Source: Roseinatronobacter monicus (GTDB lineage Bacteria; Pseudomonadota; Alphaproteobacteria; Rhodobacterales; Rhodobacteraceae). From it: a stretch of 64,000 nt of DNA. A model generated the notes under the pieces. The model worked only from the letters and a program-made list of their open reading frames with translations. It did not search any database and was not told where the DNA came from. The stretch is from the NCBI RefSeq assembly GCF_006716865.1, contig NZ_VFPT01000003.1, positions 62,001-126,000 of the forward strand. Reading direction: 5' to 3'. A program made the translations under genes and the position numbers. This document shows positions 25,213-33,650 of the stretch, one piece after another. Position 1 is the stretch's first letter. Each line of letters opens with the position of its first letter.

Positions 25213-27300
25213 CTACGTATGCCTCTGTAATTTCATGGTTATTTGAAGTGGATCGTCAGGCGCCGGGCGTCTTCCGCGGCGTGCATCGGCTGCTTTTCGA
25301 ACGCTGTCTGTCTCAACAGCGTGTTGCCTGATGATCCAAGGGGCACCTTTGCAGGTCTGGTCGGCCGACAGATCTCCAGCTTCGATCAACCTTCGCACCG
25401 TCGATGGACTAACGTCAAGGATAGCGGCCGCTTCATCCAAGGTGAGCTCTCCGCGCTCTTGACGTTCGCCTTCACGATACGTGGGGATATCATGCCTGCT
25501 GCGCAAGCTGCAGACACGGCTTCGGTTCCAGGTGAGGCCTTTCCCCGTCATGCGGCCTGCGCGGTTCAGTATCGATGCGATATGCTCATCAGGCATCTGA
25601 CGTGCCAAGACACGGACAAGATCCAGTGTTTCACCGGAAATCGTCCAGCGTGTTTGGCCCGCCTTGTTTTTCTTGACGCTTAGGCGCGTGTGATCACCGC
25701 CCTGCCAATGGATGATCAGCGCCAAGCTATCTTCGGTCATGTCGACGATGATTTCGCGTATCATAAGCCGCAAAATCCGCTTTTGGGTCTCCGGTGTGAC
25801 GCCGGGGCTGCTCCACGCCTGCGTCAGATCAGCCCCCAGGCTCATCAATCGCTCTCGATCCGGCACGGATACGGTGACGGGCGTTTCCGCCTTGAGCCTG
25901 TCTATATCAATTTCGAGATCGCGCACCCGATGCAGCGTGTCGTTCCAGCGCAGTTCCAGTTCGTCTGCTACCAGCCTGTTATCCGGGTCGACCGCATCAT
26001 ACCGGCGCTGCGCGCGCTTGGCTTCGAAACGCGCCTGCTGCAGTGCGTTCTCCATCTGCTGAAGCTTGTCGTGTTGCTTTTCTTCATGCGCAATGACCGC
26101 GGACAGGGCGGCCTCTATCCCCATGGGTTGCAGGCGGTCCAGAACCTCCGTCGCAACCGCGCGATCAATTCGCATGCCGCCAAACACGATACAGTTGGGC
26201 CGCGCGTTGTTACCAAAGGTGCCATGACAGACATAGCGCTGCGTGTTGCCGCCTTTCCCGGAATAGGCCACTCGCAAACGTCGACCACAGCGCGCACATC
26301 GCAATAGTCCGGGTAACAATGCTTCGCCTCGGCGGATCGCGCCGCGCCCGGCATAGCCACTGCGATTTGCGTTCTCAGCAATCATGCTTTGCGTCTTTTT
26401 AAAAGTTTCCCAGGAAATGTAGCCAGAGTGGTGGTCCCGGATCAGAACATCCCAGTCGTTCCAGTTGCGCTTGAAGCTTTCACGGCTTTGGCGTTTTTGT
26501 CCATCCTTGATGATGGTCCGACTGCCACGGCGCCCGAACGCATAGACCCCGGCATAGACGGGATTGGTCAGCATGTGGTGCAGCGTGGGATAGACCGGCA
26601 ACGTCCATGTGATACGCGGTGCCCCACCGCCGTAGATTGCGCGCGGCAGAACCACTTCCTCGTCCCGAAACCAGAGAAGAACCTGACGGATTGACTGCAA
26701 TTCGGCAAATTTCCGGAACACCAGAGCGATGGCTTCCTGAACGCGGCGGTCGGGGTCCTTTTCGATCCGGTTGTCATCGGTCTTGACGTAGCCGATCGCC
26801 AAGGTTGTCAGTAATTCGCCCCGGCGAGCCTTTTGTTTGATGGCTTCAGCCGAGCGCTGCCGGAATACCGACACCTCCATCTCACTCATCGTGCCTTTCA
26901 TGCCCAGAAGCAGGCGGTCATTTATCAGACGCGGGTCATAAAGACCGTCCTCGTCCACGATCAGTGTCCCCAGCACAGCGCAAAATTCCAGCAGGCTGTG
27001 CCAATCTCGCCCGTTGCGCGCCAATCTTGACGCTTCAAGGGAAAGCACTGCGCCAACACGGCCCTCGCAGATCGCGGCCAGAAGCTTCTGAAATCCCGGT
27101 CGCTCCGTACCCCCGCTGCCGGATTTGCCAAGGTCTTCATCAATGACCTCGATGCTTTCCCACCCCAACTGGCGTGCTCGCTCGACCAACCCATATTGCC
27201 GACGTTGGCTCTCCAAGTTGTTGGCCACCTGATATGTGGAAGACTGGCGGATATAAATATAGGCGCTGCGCCCCAGATGCTCAGGCGTGATCTTGGTCAT
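25213..27300 (-). CDS. Large serine recombinase
   Basis: A 695-aa recombinase. Domains: resolvase/catalytic (residues 1-150, AYIYIRQSSTYQVANNLESQRRQYGL with the serine, EASRLARNGRDWHSLLEF), the recombinase domain (VLLWFRDEEVVLPRA ... HMLTNPVYAGVYAFGR), a zinc ribbon (LLRCARCGRRLRVAYSG ... RYVCHG), a coiled-coil stretch (EEKQHDKLQQMENALQQARFEAKRAQRRYD), and an excisionase-like HTH near the C-terminus (LTLDEAAAILDVSPSTVRRLIEAGDL). It should catalyse integration and excision of the element. The start ATG overlaps the stop of an upstream frame (ATGA). It looks intact. Confidence 0.92.
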   Translation of the reverse strand: MTKITPEHLGRSAYIYIRQSSTYQVANNLESQRRQYGLVERARQLGWESIEVIDEDLGKSGSGGTERPGFQKLLAAICEGRVGAVLSLEASRLARNGRDWHSLLEFCAVLGTLIVDEDGLYDPRLINDRLLLGMKGTMSEMEVSVFRQRSAEAIKQKARRGELLTTLAIGYVKTDDNRIEKDPDRRVQEAIALVFRKFAELQSIRQVLLWFRDEEVVLPRAIYGGGAPRITWTLPVYPTLHHMLTNPVYAGVYAFGRRGSRTIIKDGQKRQSRESFKRNWNDWDVLIRDHHSGYISWETFKKTQSMIAENANRSGYAGRGAIRRGEALLPGLLRCARCGRRLRVAYSGKGGNTQRYVCHGTFGNNARPNCIVFGGMRIDRAVATEVLDRLQPMGIEAALSAVIAHEEKQHDKLQQMENALQQARFEAKRAQRRYDAVDPDNRLVADELELRWNDTLHRVRDLEIDIDRLKAETPVTVSVPDRERLMSLGADLTQAWSSPGVTPETQKRILRLMIREIIVDMTEDSLALIIHWQGGDHTRLSVKKNKAGQTRWTISGETLDLVRVLARQMPDEHIASILNRAGRMTGKGLTWNRSRVCSLRSRHDIPTYREGERQERGELTLDEAAAILDVSPSTVRRLIEAGDLSADQTCKGAPWIIRQHAVETDSVRKAADARRGRRPAPDDPLQITMKLQRHT

Positions 27301-27472
27301 TGCCGGCCTCCTGTTCGATCAGTGGCTGATTTGGTAGGAGTGGTTCGCTCATCGCCTCTTGCAGCAAATTCCGAAGAAGCATTATGGCCTTCTGACGGTC
27401 GCCTTGCGTCCAGTGAACTTTGGGCGCCAGATGCGCGAACAGATCGGGTTGTTGATATGTGGGGCGGGTCAT
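27281..27472 (-). CDS. 63-aa protein preceding serine recombinase
   Basis: The start ATG at 27472 has AGGAG six bases upstream. The product begins MTRPTYQQPDLFAHLAPKVH and contains RQKAIMLLRNLLQEAM, a helical segment. Small proteins with a QxDLF start often precede this recombinase type. It overlaps the recombinase start by 20 bases. Function unknown. A second open frame covers the same bases, so only one of the two may be expressed over this stretch. Confidence 0.6.
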   Translation of the reverse strand: MTRPTYQQPDLFAHLAPKVHWTQGDRQKAIMLLRNLLQEAMSEPLLPNQPLIEQEAGNDQDHA

Positions 27473-27779
27473 CGACATCTCCTGTGCTGGCCGTTTCGTC
27501 CAAACAGGAGTGTAGAAGCTGATCCAGCAGCGCACGAAGATCGTTTAATCGCTCAAGCGGAAGCCGGGGTGTGTCAACAACCTTGATCAACTTTGCTTCG
27601 GGGGCAATCATCCACGCTGGAAGATAAAAGGCTCCGCCACGCAATTGACGGATCAGAAGGTGGCGGCAAAAGTCGTGCTCGACCGATCCGACAACTTCCA
27701 CTGTCTGGCCACAAAGCGGGTGAAAAGGGTACGTGACAACCGCATCAAAACCCAGACTCCCGGCATCATGACGCTGCTT
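27297..27779 (-). CDS. DUF5372-like protein in recombinase element
   Basis: The frame reads FDAVVTYPFHPLCGQTVEVVG, then FYLPAWMIAPEA, like the small DUF5372 proteins often seen beside such recombinases. It then continues for about 75 further residues to an ATGA overlap with the recombinase start. No ATG, GTG or TTG start is visible between the element end and the FDAVV block, so the start is uncertain or the gene is 5'-truncated. The second half overlaps the 63-aa gene in another frame. Function unknown. Confidence 0.5.
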   Translation of the reverse strand, partial: KQRHDAGSLGFDAVVTYPFHPLCGQTVEVVGSVEHDFCRHLLIRQLRGGAFYLPAWMIAPEAKLIKVVDTPRLPLERLNDLRALLDQLLHSCLDETASTGDVDDPPHISTTRSVRASGAQSSLDARRPSEGHNASSEFAARGDERTTPTKSATDRTGGRQ

Positions 27780-27781
27780 CC

Positions 27782-27961
27782 GACGAGGGTGGCCGCAACT
27801 GGGCCCGCTTCGCCAGCCTGATCGGCACATGCAAGGTGAACGGCGTCGAACCCTATGCTTATCTGCGCGATCTGTTCACCAAGCTGGCCAATGGCCACCT
27901 CGACAAGGACATCGATGCGCTGATGCCCTGGGCCTACGCCCAGCAGGACAAGGATGCATAG
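27782..27961 (+). pseudogene. tnpC: IS66 TnpC (element no. 3), 3' part
   Basis: Continues the interrupted transposase in the same frame: DEGGRNWARFASLIGTC, VNGVEPYAYLRDLFTKLANGHLDKDIDALMPWAYA and a normal stop. Together with 23691-25197 it restores a complete TnpC. Confidence 0.9.
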
Positions 27962-28064
27962 GGACCTCGTCGTGTGGTACATGACGAGCTACCAGACGCT
28001 CGTCGCTCCGCATCATCACAGCAACGCGCAAGCCCGAACCCAATGGGGCGTAGCCGCCGCTTAC

Positions 28065-28285
28065 CCAGAAACAGGCGCCGAAACAGGCGCGACAGAACCC
28101 GCACATGCAAGAAGAAACCTGGGCGGCAGGCGACCCACTTGGTGCCATCAGGCGACAGGCCGCCGCCGGGGACGATCATGTGGATGTGCGGATGATGGGT
28201 CAGCGCCGAGCCCCAAGTGTGAAGGACGCTGGTCATGCCCACCCGGGCACCCATGCGCTTGGGATCGGCCGCGATGGTCATCACC
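28065..28285 (-). pseudogene. IS91 transposase copy B, middle piece
   Basis: Reads TIAADPKRMGARVGMTSVLHTWGSALTHHPHIHMIVPGGG through FFLHVRVLSRLFRRLF, which includes the HUH motif. Bounded on the left by the IS66 target duplication CCAGAAAC and on the right by the IS1634-family end at ATCACC. Confidence 0.88.
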
Positions 28286-30171
28286 CCCAACTTCAACAGC
28301 AAAACGTCTAAGTGATTGTTTCTATTAGACCCGAAGGGTCGTTTATGTAACTACCGCGGTGAGGTTCAGGCGATTTGGGGCACGTTCAGTGCTTCAAAGA
28401 GGTCCAGTTGGGAAGGGGTTGGCGAGGAGATTCCGGCGACCGCCCGGTCGGCGATTTTTGCGTTGTGGCGCTGGACCTTGGCGAGAAGTTCCAAGGCGGC
28501 TTTAGGGCTTGCGGCGTGGCCCTTGGCTTTCAGGCGCATGCGCATGACGCGGTAGAGGGTCAGCGCCAGGAAGCAGATGAGCGCATGGGCGCGGATGCGA
28601 TCAGGCAGGCGATGGTGAACTGGGGCGATCTCAATGTCGGATTTGAGGACTCGAAAGCCACGCTCGATATCGGCGAGGCCCTTGTAGCGGGCGACGGCCT
28701 CAGCGGGACTGATGTCCGTGGTGTTGGTGATCAGCGCGAGCGTGCCGTCGAAGAGCTGCGCTTTGGCCACAGCCTCTTCCTCCACCGACCAGGAGAAGCG
28801 ATCGGCGGTCAGGTCGGCCTTGAGGAAGCGCGTCATTTCAGCATCGGCAACCGCACGGGTGAAGCGGCTGTAGGCCCCGCGGTCGGAGGCGCGGCGCCCT
28901 TGGGGTGTGGCCCCTCCGTCCTGGGCGTCCAGCTTGCCCACCATCTTCTCGGCCATGGCCTCGAGCTCAGTGATGCGAGCGCGGCGAGCCTCCCCCTGCT
29001 CGGCGGCGCGCAGAGGGTCATGGGCAACAATCAAGCGATGGCCCGCGAAGGTCGCCTCGGCCAGACCATCCCCATCGAAGGCAAGACCACGGAAAGTCTC
29101 GACCAGTTCACCATAGCGCCGTGCCGGCACGGCGAGGATGAACTCAAGCGTGCGCCCACCTTCCTGTGCCAGTGCGGTGAGGGCGCCGATATTGTCGAGG
29201 CTGAGCAGCCCGCGATCCGCGACCAGAATGACCCGCTCGATGGGAAAGCGCTGCAGCACCGTGGCCAGCATGGCCTGCAGGGTCTTGGTCTCTGCAACGT
29301 TGCCGGGATGGACGGTGTGCATCAGCGGTAGGCCCTCGGCGGTTTGCACCACACCCATGACGAACTGGCGGGCGATGCCCCCGGTTTCCTTGTTCATGCC
29401 ATAGGCGCGCAGGTCCTCCTCGACCTCACCTTCCCCGTGGATGCGGACGGTGGTCAGGTCGTAGAAGACGACCGTGAGGTTGCGATCCACCAAGGGCCGG
29501 ATCTGTTTGGCGAGTTCGCTCTCCACCCGATCAGCATGGTCCATGAGCGCGTCCATGGCACGCAGGAGATGGTGATGCTCCACCTTTTCCGGCATGGCTG
29601 GCATCGCGACCGTGCCCAGCCAGCGCAAGACGCCCAACTTGCTGTTGGGGGCGCAGAGCCGGTTGAAGACCATGGCCCGCACGAGGGCCTCAACATCGAT
29701 CTGCCGCTTGCCGGAGCGCAGCGCCCGTCCGAGCGCGCGGTCAAAACCAAGATCCTTCCAGATCTCATGCAGCGCAAAGACGTCGCCGTAGGAAAGGGCG
29801 CTCTGGAACTCAACCTTAACCTTTTCCTGGACTTCACGCCCCGCGACACGGCTGAGGCCGCGGATCAAGGCGTCCAGGCTGCCGTCCTCCAGTTGGTCGA
29901 CGCGCCCGAGGTTGGCGACGACGCGCAGGCGCGGCTTTCCGTCCGCATTACGGAAGGATTCCATGATCTGCAGGTAGCTGCGGCCGCCGTTGGACGTGAT
30001 GCGCGTGAACATGGAATGCCAAATATCGCGATCCGTCGTTTTATACAAGGCGTTTCATAAACCTTGCATGTAACTACAAGACTTTCGCCACCTTCGAGCC
30101 CAACCAATTGAAATCATTGGAACCAAGGAGCCGAAATCAACGGATTTCGAGCTCCAAGTGTTGAAGTTGGG
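28286..30171 (-). mobile_element. IS1634-family element
   Basis: The inverted ends CCCAACTTCAACA (28286) and TGTTGAAGTTGGG (30159-30171) are flanked by the 6-base duplication ATCACC (28280-28285 and 30172-30177). It is inserted in IS91 copy B. Length 1886 bp with one transposase. Confidence 0.93.
28366..30012 (-). CDS. IS1634-family (IS4 superfamily) transposase
   Basis: About 548 aa from the ATG giving MFTRITSNGGRSYLQIMES, the usual N-terminus of this family; an ATG 12 codons upstream is also in frame. Motifs: VVFYDLTTVRIHGEGE and ADRGLLSLDNIG for the catalytic aspartates, and the late glutamate region GLADIERGFRVLKSDIEIAPVHHRLPDRIRAHALICFLAL. Full length without frameshifts, and both ends and target duplication are present, so it may be active. 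Confidence 0.92.
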   Translation of the reverse strand: MFTRITSNGGRSYLQIMESFRNADGKPRLRVVANLGRVDQLEDGSLDALIRGLSRVAGREVQEKVKVEFQSALSYGDVFALHEIWKDLGFDRALGRALRSGKRQIDVEALVRAMVFNRLCAPNSKLGVLRWLGTVAMPAMPEKVEHHHLLRAMDALMDHADRVESELAKQIRPLVDRNLTVVFYDLTTVRIHGEGEVEEDLRAYGMNKETGGIARQFVMGVVQTAEGLPLMHTVHPGNVAETKTLQAMLATVLQRFPIERVILVADRGLLSLDNIGALTALAQEGGRTLEFILAVPARRYGELVETFRGLAFDGDGLAEATFAGHRLIVAHDPLRAAEQGEARRARITELEAMAEKMVGKLDAQDGGATPQGRRASDRGAYSRFTRAVADAEMTRFLKADLTADRFSWSVEEEAVAKAQLFDGTLALITNTTDISPAEAVARYKGLADIERGFRVLKSDIEIAPVHHRLPDRIRAHALICFLALTLYRVMRMRLKAKGHAASPKAALELLAKVQRHNAKIADRAVAGISSPTPSQLDLFEALNVPQIA

Positions 30172-30177
30172 ATCACC

Positions 30178-30235
30178 GTTTCTGCTGATGCCTTGAACAG
30201 CAGGCCATAGACCGCCTTCTTGTTCCAATGGGCGA
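30178..30235 (-). pseudogene. IS91 transposase copy B, N-terminal-side piece
   Basis: About 58 bases reading IAHWNKKAVYGLLFKASAETV, collinear with copy A (IAYWNKKAVYGLLFRASAETV). The IS1634-family insertion follows on one side and an ISL3 remnant begins on the other, so all upstream IS91 sequence is missing. Confidence 0.8.
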
Positions 30236-30510
30236 TCACTCCGCCCCGTTGGCCGGATGGATCGACGACGCCATCGAGACGGGTATTCCGTCGTTCATGC
30301 GGTTTGCCAGGACGCTGCACCGTGACATCAATGCCGTGCGCAATGCCATCGAACTGCCGTGGAGCAACGATCAAGCGGAGGGCCAAATCAATCGCCTGAA
30401 GACCCTGAAACGCGCAATGTACGGCCGCTCCGGACCAGAACTCCTCAGAGCCCGAATGCTGCCCCTCCGCCACACAGATTGAGGCAGAGCCTCGTTAAGG
30501 GCAAGGCGAT
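30236..30510 (+). pseudogene. ISL3 transposase remnant with right end
   Basis: The C-terminal ~80 residues of an ISL3 transposase (GWIDDAIETGIPSFMRFARTLHRD, ELPWSNDQAEGQINRLKTLKRAMYGRSGPELLRARML, stop at 30482). It is followed by a relative of the ISL3 right end (TGAGGCAGAGCCTCGTTAA). Close to, but not identical with, the intact element at 19885-21622, so it is a separate older copy. Confidence 0.82.
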
Positions 30511-30549
30511 AATAGGCACATACCAGTACGCAATCCGCGATAGCGGAAG

Positions 30550-32619
30550 TTACCTTCGGAGCCGATATAGTCGGTGAAGTATAGCTGGCTCTACATCGTT
30601 CTTTGCTAAATTGAATTGGCCATCTTGCGAGGGCACTTCTGGTAAGTCTGTCGACGCCAGTTCGATCATCTTGAATGGTCGCTTGAAGCGTGATTGTCTT
30701 TGTTGCTCACAAAAGTACTGGAAACGATCCGTAACAACCACCCAGTCTTCTTTTACCTTCGGCTCCAAACGAGCAGCTACTCGAATACTCTTTCCTCCAG
30801 AAATTTGTGGCCCAGTGCCATCATCACGAAAGCGCATCAAGCCAGCGTCGCCTGCGAACCGTAATTTGGCTTCGAATAAGCTTTTAAGCATGTCGTGTCT
30901 GATGTCGTGAACAGCTGAAACGAGTTTCTCCGGCACTTTTCCCTGTAGTAAAATAGAATCTCCGCCGCTAATTTCTGCAAAAACGCCATTATTTGACTTG
31001 GCTCTCTCAACTACTTCGCAAAAAATATCGGGGAATCTCGGTGCGAGATCAGGATCTGCCATGATTTTACTATAGCCAACCACGTCACCCTTAAATACGA
31101 AATCAACATCATTTATCGCATGCCACCTCCGATCGTTTCCAACAATGTTTAGCGGATCGATGTTGTTTAGAAAGTCCTTGTTACGCCGTGAAATCAGTCC
31201 CACAAGAACTGGATGAACAAGATAAAAAGGTGCAGATGGAAGCACGTTCTCTGTCAGGAAGCCCACCTCACCAGGCGCTGGGAAGGACTGGTAGGCCGCA
31301 CGGTTACCTCCCAGCTTCTTTACAATCCCGAGCAAACCGAGCCGATAGAGTGTACAGAACGGATGTCTTTGAACGGTTTCTCCTGAAAATTGGTTAAGTA
31401 CGGCATCATATTCGTAGGAAATCCGAGATAAATCTTTCAGCGTTAGCGTATTCGATGTAATTAGACTGAACAAGATATCTGGACGGAATCCAGGCGTATG
31501 AACTCGCGCCTCTGCCAAGTAGGTTTGGGCAATAAATGTCGCTCGCTCATTAATTGTTTGAGAAACGTGTTCTTCAGTTCGGCGGGATGGCGGGATATCC
31601 GAGATCGCCTTCCCAATGATTGCGATGTCTCTAGGCCGTGACAGGGTGTGCCGCAGCACATAGTCGACAATCGCTTCACTTTCCGCTACATAAGTATTTT
31701 CTATTTCCATAGCATCTAGACCGAAGAATCTCTCAAATTCGTCAGTTCCAATTTGAAATAGTCTATTATCCTCTTCATTTGCGATGTTCTTCTGGAGAAT
31801 TTTAACAAGATCTGTCTTGCTATACCGAAGTGAGACCGTCGACCCCCCAACTTGCGCCGCCATGGGGTCGTTAGCAATCAGGTATTCCATCGCCTCGGAC
31901 CGGATGCTCACCCAGCATTTTATGTGGTTATTTACCCCGTTTATTTCTCTTGCTGCCGAAACAAGCCCGCACTGCGCAAACACCCAGAGTTGGATGTCGC
32001 CGGTGGCGAGCAAGCTTTCAGTTTCCGCATAACTTGCGGCGCTTTCAAAGTACTCATCAACGTTGTCGATGAACAAAGCAAACTGTGAGGATATATTTCT
32101 AATATTTGGTACGAGAACTCGTCTCAGATCCTCCAGAGCAAGAGAGAATTGTTTTCTGGTTAAAGATAGAACACAATCGAATATATCGCATGGACTGGTG
32201 AGTAAATTGTCTATAAATATTTCGCTTAAGACAGAACACTTAAGTCCTGAAACCGAAGTTCCTTCCTTCTTCAAAACAGCAATAGATATGGCTACCTCCC
32301 AAACCTGTTTCCAATACTGTGTGGAATTCAGAAGTGGCCCGAGAGATTTTCTGGAAACAATAGTTGGAACACCAACTGGCTTATCGACTAGCTGATCTTC
32401 TGGGATGTAAGAGTAACCACGTTCAATAAGCGATTGTCGCTTCAATTTAAGGAGAAGAGTCTTGCCAAATCCTTTTGGGCCCGAGACTATATTTGTCTGC
32501 ATTCCAGCGGGAGAAAGAAACGATTGAATTGCAGGTGACGAGATAAGTAGACCTTTGTCAAACTGAGTTATGGTCGATAGGTCGGTAATATCTTTTGCAT
32601 CAACGATCCAAGGTTGCAT
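30550..32619 (-). CDS. P-loop/STAND-like NTPase fused to class III nucleotide-cyclase-like domain
   Basis: The start chosen is the ATG at 32619 (MQPWIVDAKDITDLST), with GAGGGA 8 bases upstream; the longer frame has no such signal. 689 aa. Residues 1-330 form a P-loop NTPase: Walker A GPKGFGKT (47-54), Walker B ALFIDNVDEY (181-190) and an Arg in CWVSIRSEAM. Residues 380-490 look like helical/winged-helix linker. Residues 500-640 resemble a class III cyclase: FVFKGDVVGYSKIM (metal Asp 512), EISGGDSILLQG (Asp 554) and SIRVAARLEP (Arg 617). The usual transition-state Asn is Arg613. No membrane segment. The gene is markedly AT-rich against its surroundings and lies alone between transposon remnants, so it was probably acquired. 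Architecture suggests stress or phage sensing by the NTPase and nucleotide-signal synthesis by the cyclase; this is inference. Confidence 0.75.
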   Translation of the reverse strand: MQPWIVDAKDITDLSTITQFDKGLLISSPAIQSFLSPAGMQTNIVSGPKGFGKTLLLKLKRQSLIERGYSYIPEDQLVDKPVGVPTIVSRKSLGPLLNSTQYWKQVWEVAISIAVLKKEGTSVSGLKCSVLSEIFIDNLLTSPCDIFDCVLSLTRKQFSLALEDLRRVLVPNIRNISSQFALFIDNVDEYFESAASYAETESLLATGDIQLWVFAQCGLVSAAREINGVNNHIKCWVSIRSEAMEYLIANDPMAAQVGGSTVSLRYSKTDLVKILQKNIANEEDNRLFQIGTDEFERFFGLDAMEIENTYVAESEAIVDYVLRHTLSRPRDIAIIGKAISDIPPSRRTEEHVSQTINERATFIAQTYLAEARVHTPGFRPDILFSLITSNTLTLKDLSRISYEYDAVLNQFSGETVQRHPFCTLYRLGLLGIVKKLGGNRAAYQSFPAPGEVGFLTENVLPSAPFYLVHPVLVGLISRRNKDFLNNIDPLNIVGNDRRWHAINDVDFVFKGDVVGYSKIMADPDLAPRFPDIFCEVVERAKSNNGVFAEISGGDSILLQGKVPEKLVSAVHDIRHDMLKSLFEAKLRFAGDAGLMRFRDDGTGPQISGGKSIRVAARLEPKVKEDWVVVTDRFQYFCEQQRQSRFKRPFKMIELASTDLPEVPSQDGQFNLAKNDVEPAILHRLYRLRR

Positions 32620-32867
32620 TTTAACGTCCCTCAATAATTTGACCTCACTTGCTACGGCTGTTGTTTCTTTGGGCACTAATATTTCGACTCCGGTGTTTCG
32701 TACGCGAAATTTGAGCAGGATTAACCGACACCCACCAAGCGCCAAGTTGTTTCAAAGTTAAGTTCGTCTGAATCGGCCTCCGGTTCAAGTGTTTTGTGTC
32801 TTGAAGGTCGTCGGTATTGTTGCAGAAAGGCGGCCTGAGACGTGAGGGCTCCCTTTCCCCTGAGGTT

Positions 32868-33251
32868 CATGCCAGGCGAACGATCTCGGCGGTGCCGAGG
32901 GCATTGAAGCGATTCATGAGCGCGACGCGGATGTGGATTTCGGCGGTTTGGCGGTCGGGGTCTCTCGCGGCGATGCGCTCGCCGAAGGACTTGAGGCCCC
33001 GCATCTTGGCCTCGGCGCGGCTGCGGGTGTGGTATCCGGTCCACCTCTTCCAGAACGCCCTGCCGTAGTGGCGCGTGGCGCGCAGGGTTTCGTTGCGTGC
33101 CTTGGCGGCCGGGCAATTCTCCTTCCACGGTCGACCATTCTTGCGGGTCGGGATGATCGCGGTACGGCCGCGCGCGCTAATGGCGCTGTGGCAGCGGCGG
33201 GTGTTGTAGTCAGACCAGTTCGTCGTGCGGTAGTGGGCTGGCTTGGGCTTA
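32868..33251 (-). pseudogene. IS5-family transposase with internal deletion
   Basis: The frame reads SKPKPAHYRTTNWSDYN, the N-terminus of an IS5-family transposase, directly followed by TRRCHSAISARGRTAIIPTRKN through FWKRWTGYHTRSRAEAKMRGLKSFGERI to the normal end VRLA. The central catalytic part is missing. The join is at a short TACxAC homology (DYN / AYD). There is no start codon in frame after an upstream stop. A dead, deletion-derived copy. Confidence 0.82.
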
Positions 33252-33650
33252 CTTGTGCCGCCCGTCTAACCGCATGGATTCGTGATGTGAATCCCGCGCG
33301 GCGGGAGTTCTGTAACAACGCCAAGGTCGTCCACCGTTGCGAGCATATTCGAAGCTGGGTAGATCGAGCCGCTTTCTTTCAATTTTGTACCCGACTGCGG
33401 CCACATGCATGGCTGCGGCGCTCTTACTCGGTGGATGGCAGCGCGCACAGTGCGCGCCCTTAGAGATGGTGGCCGCTACTTCGTAAAGCCTAATAAAAGC
33501 AGGACACAGTGGCGACTATGATCGTCTGCTTCGTCATTTTCTGCGGCCGTTGCGATAAGAGTTCAATGTCCGCGCATCACGCTCCACTTCGGTGATGCCG
33601 CAAGTGCGAAGAATTTCTGCGCAGGTGTAGCGATCGGCAGAAAGGGGGCG
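33252..33650. other. Non-coding stretch
   Basis: About 400 bases between the IS5 remnant and the end of the methyltransferase-HNH gene. Only short frames without start signals. No clear repeat or terminator was identified. Confidence 0.4.

Larger units (their letters stand above)
25198..27791 (-). mobile_element. Serine-recombinase element inserted in IS66 tnpC
   Basis: A 2594-base segment whose removal rejoins tnpC in frame. The 10 bases GACGAGGGTG occur at both junctions (25188-25197 and 27782-27791), compatible with a recombination core or a target repeat. It carries a large serine recombinase plus two small overlapping genes on the minus strand. No other cargo. Confidence 0.85.
22743..28064 (+). 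mobile_element. IS66-family element no. 3, itself interrupted
   Basis: The left end GTAAGCGACGGCCACGCCCC and the right end (complement GTAAGCGGCGGCTACGCCCC) are matching inverted repeats of IS66 type. The 8 bases CCAGAAAC occur on both sides (22735-22742 and 28065-28072) as a target duplication. It carries tnpA, tnpB and a tnpC split by a 2.6-kb serine-recombinase element. Confidence 0.93.
21766..30235 (-). mobile_element. IS91-family element copy B, broken by nested insertions
   Basis: Remnants of one IS91 transposase gene are found in three collinear pieces on the minus strand (30178-30235, 28065-28285, 22112-22742) followed by its conserved 3' region. An IS66 element (22743-28064) and an IS1634-family element (28286-30171) separate the pieces. 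The original 5' end is cut at about 30235 by fusion to an ISL3 remnant; the upstream tyrosine recombinase is lost. Confidence 0.85.

Noticed and set aside
25198..25331. C-terminal extension of TnpC reading into the inserted element.
   Set aside because: The sequence is unrelated to TnpC and is antisense to the recombinase; the true TnpC end lies at 27782-27961.
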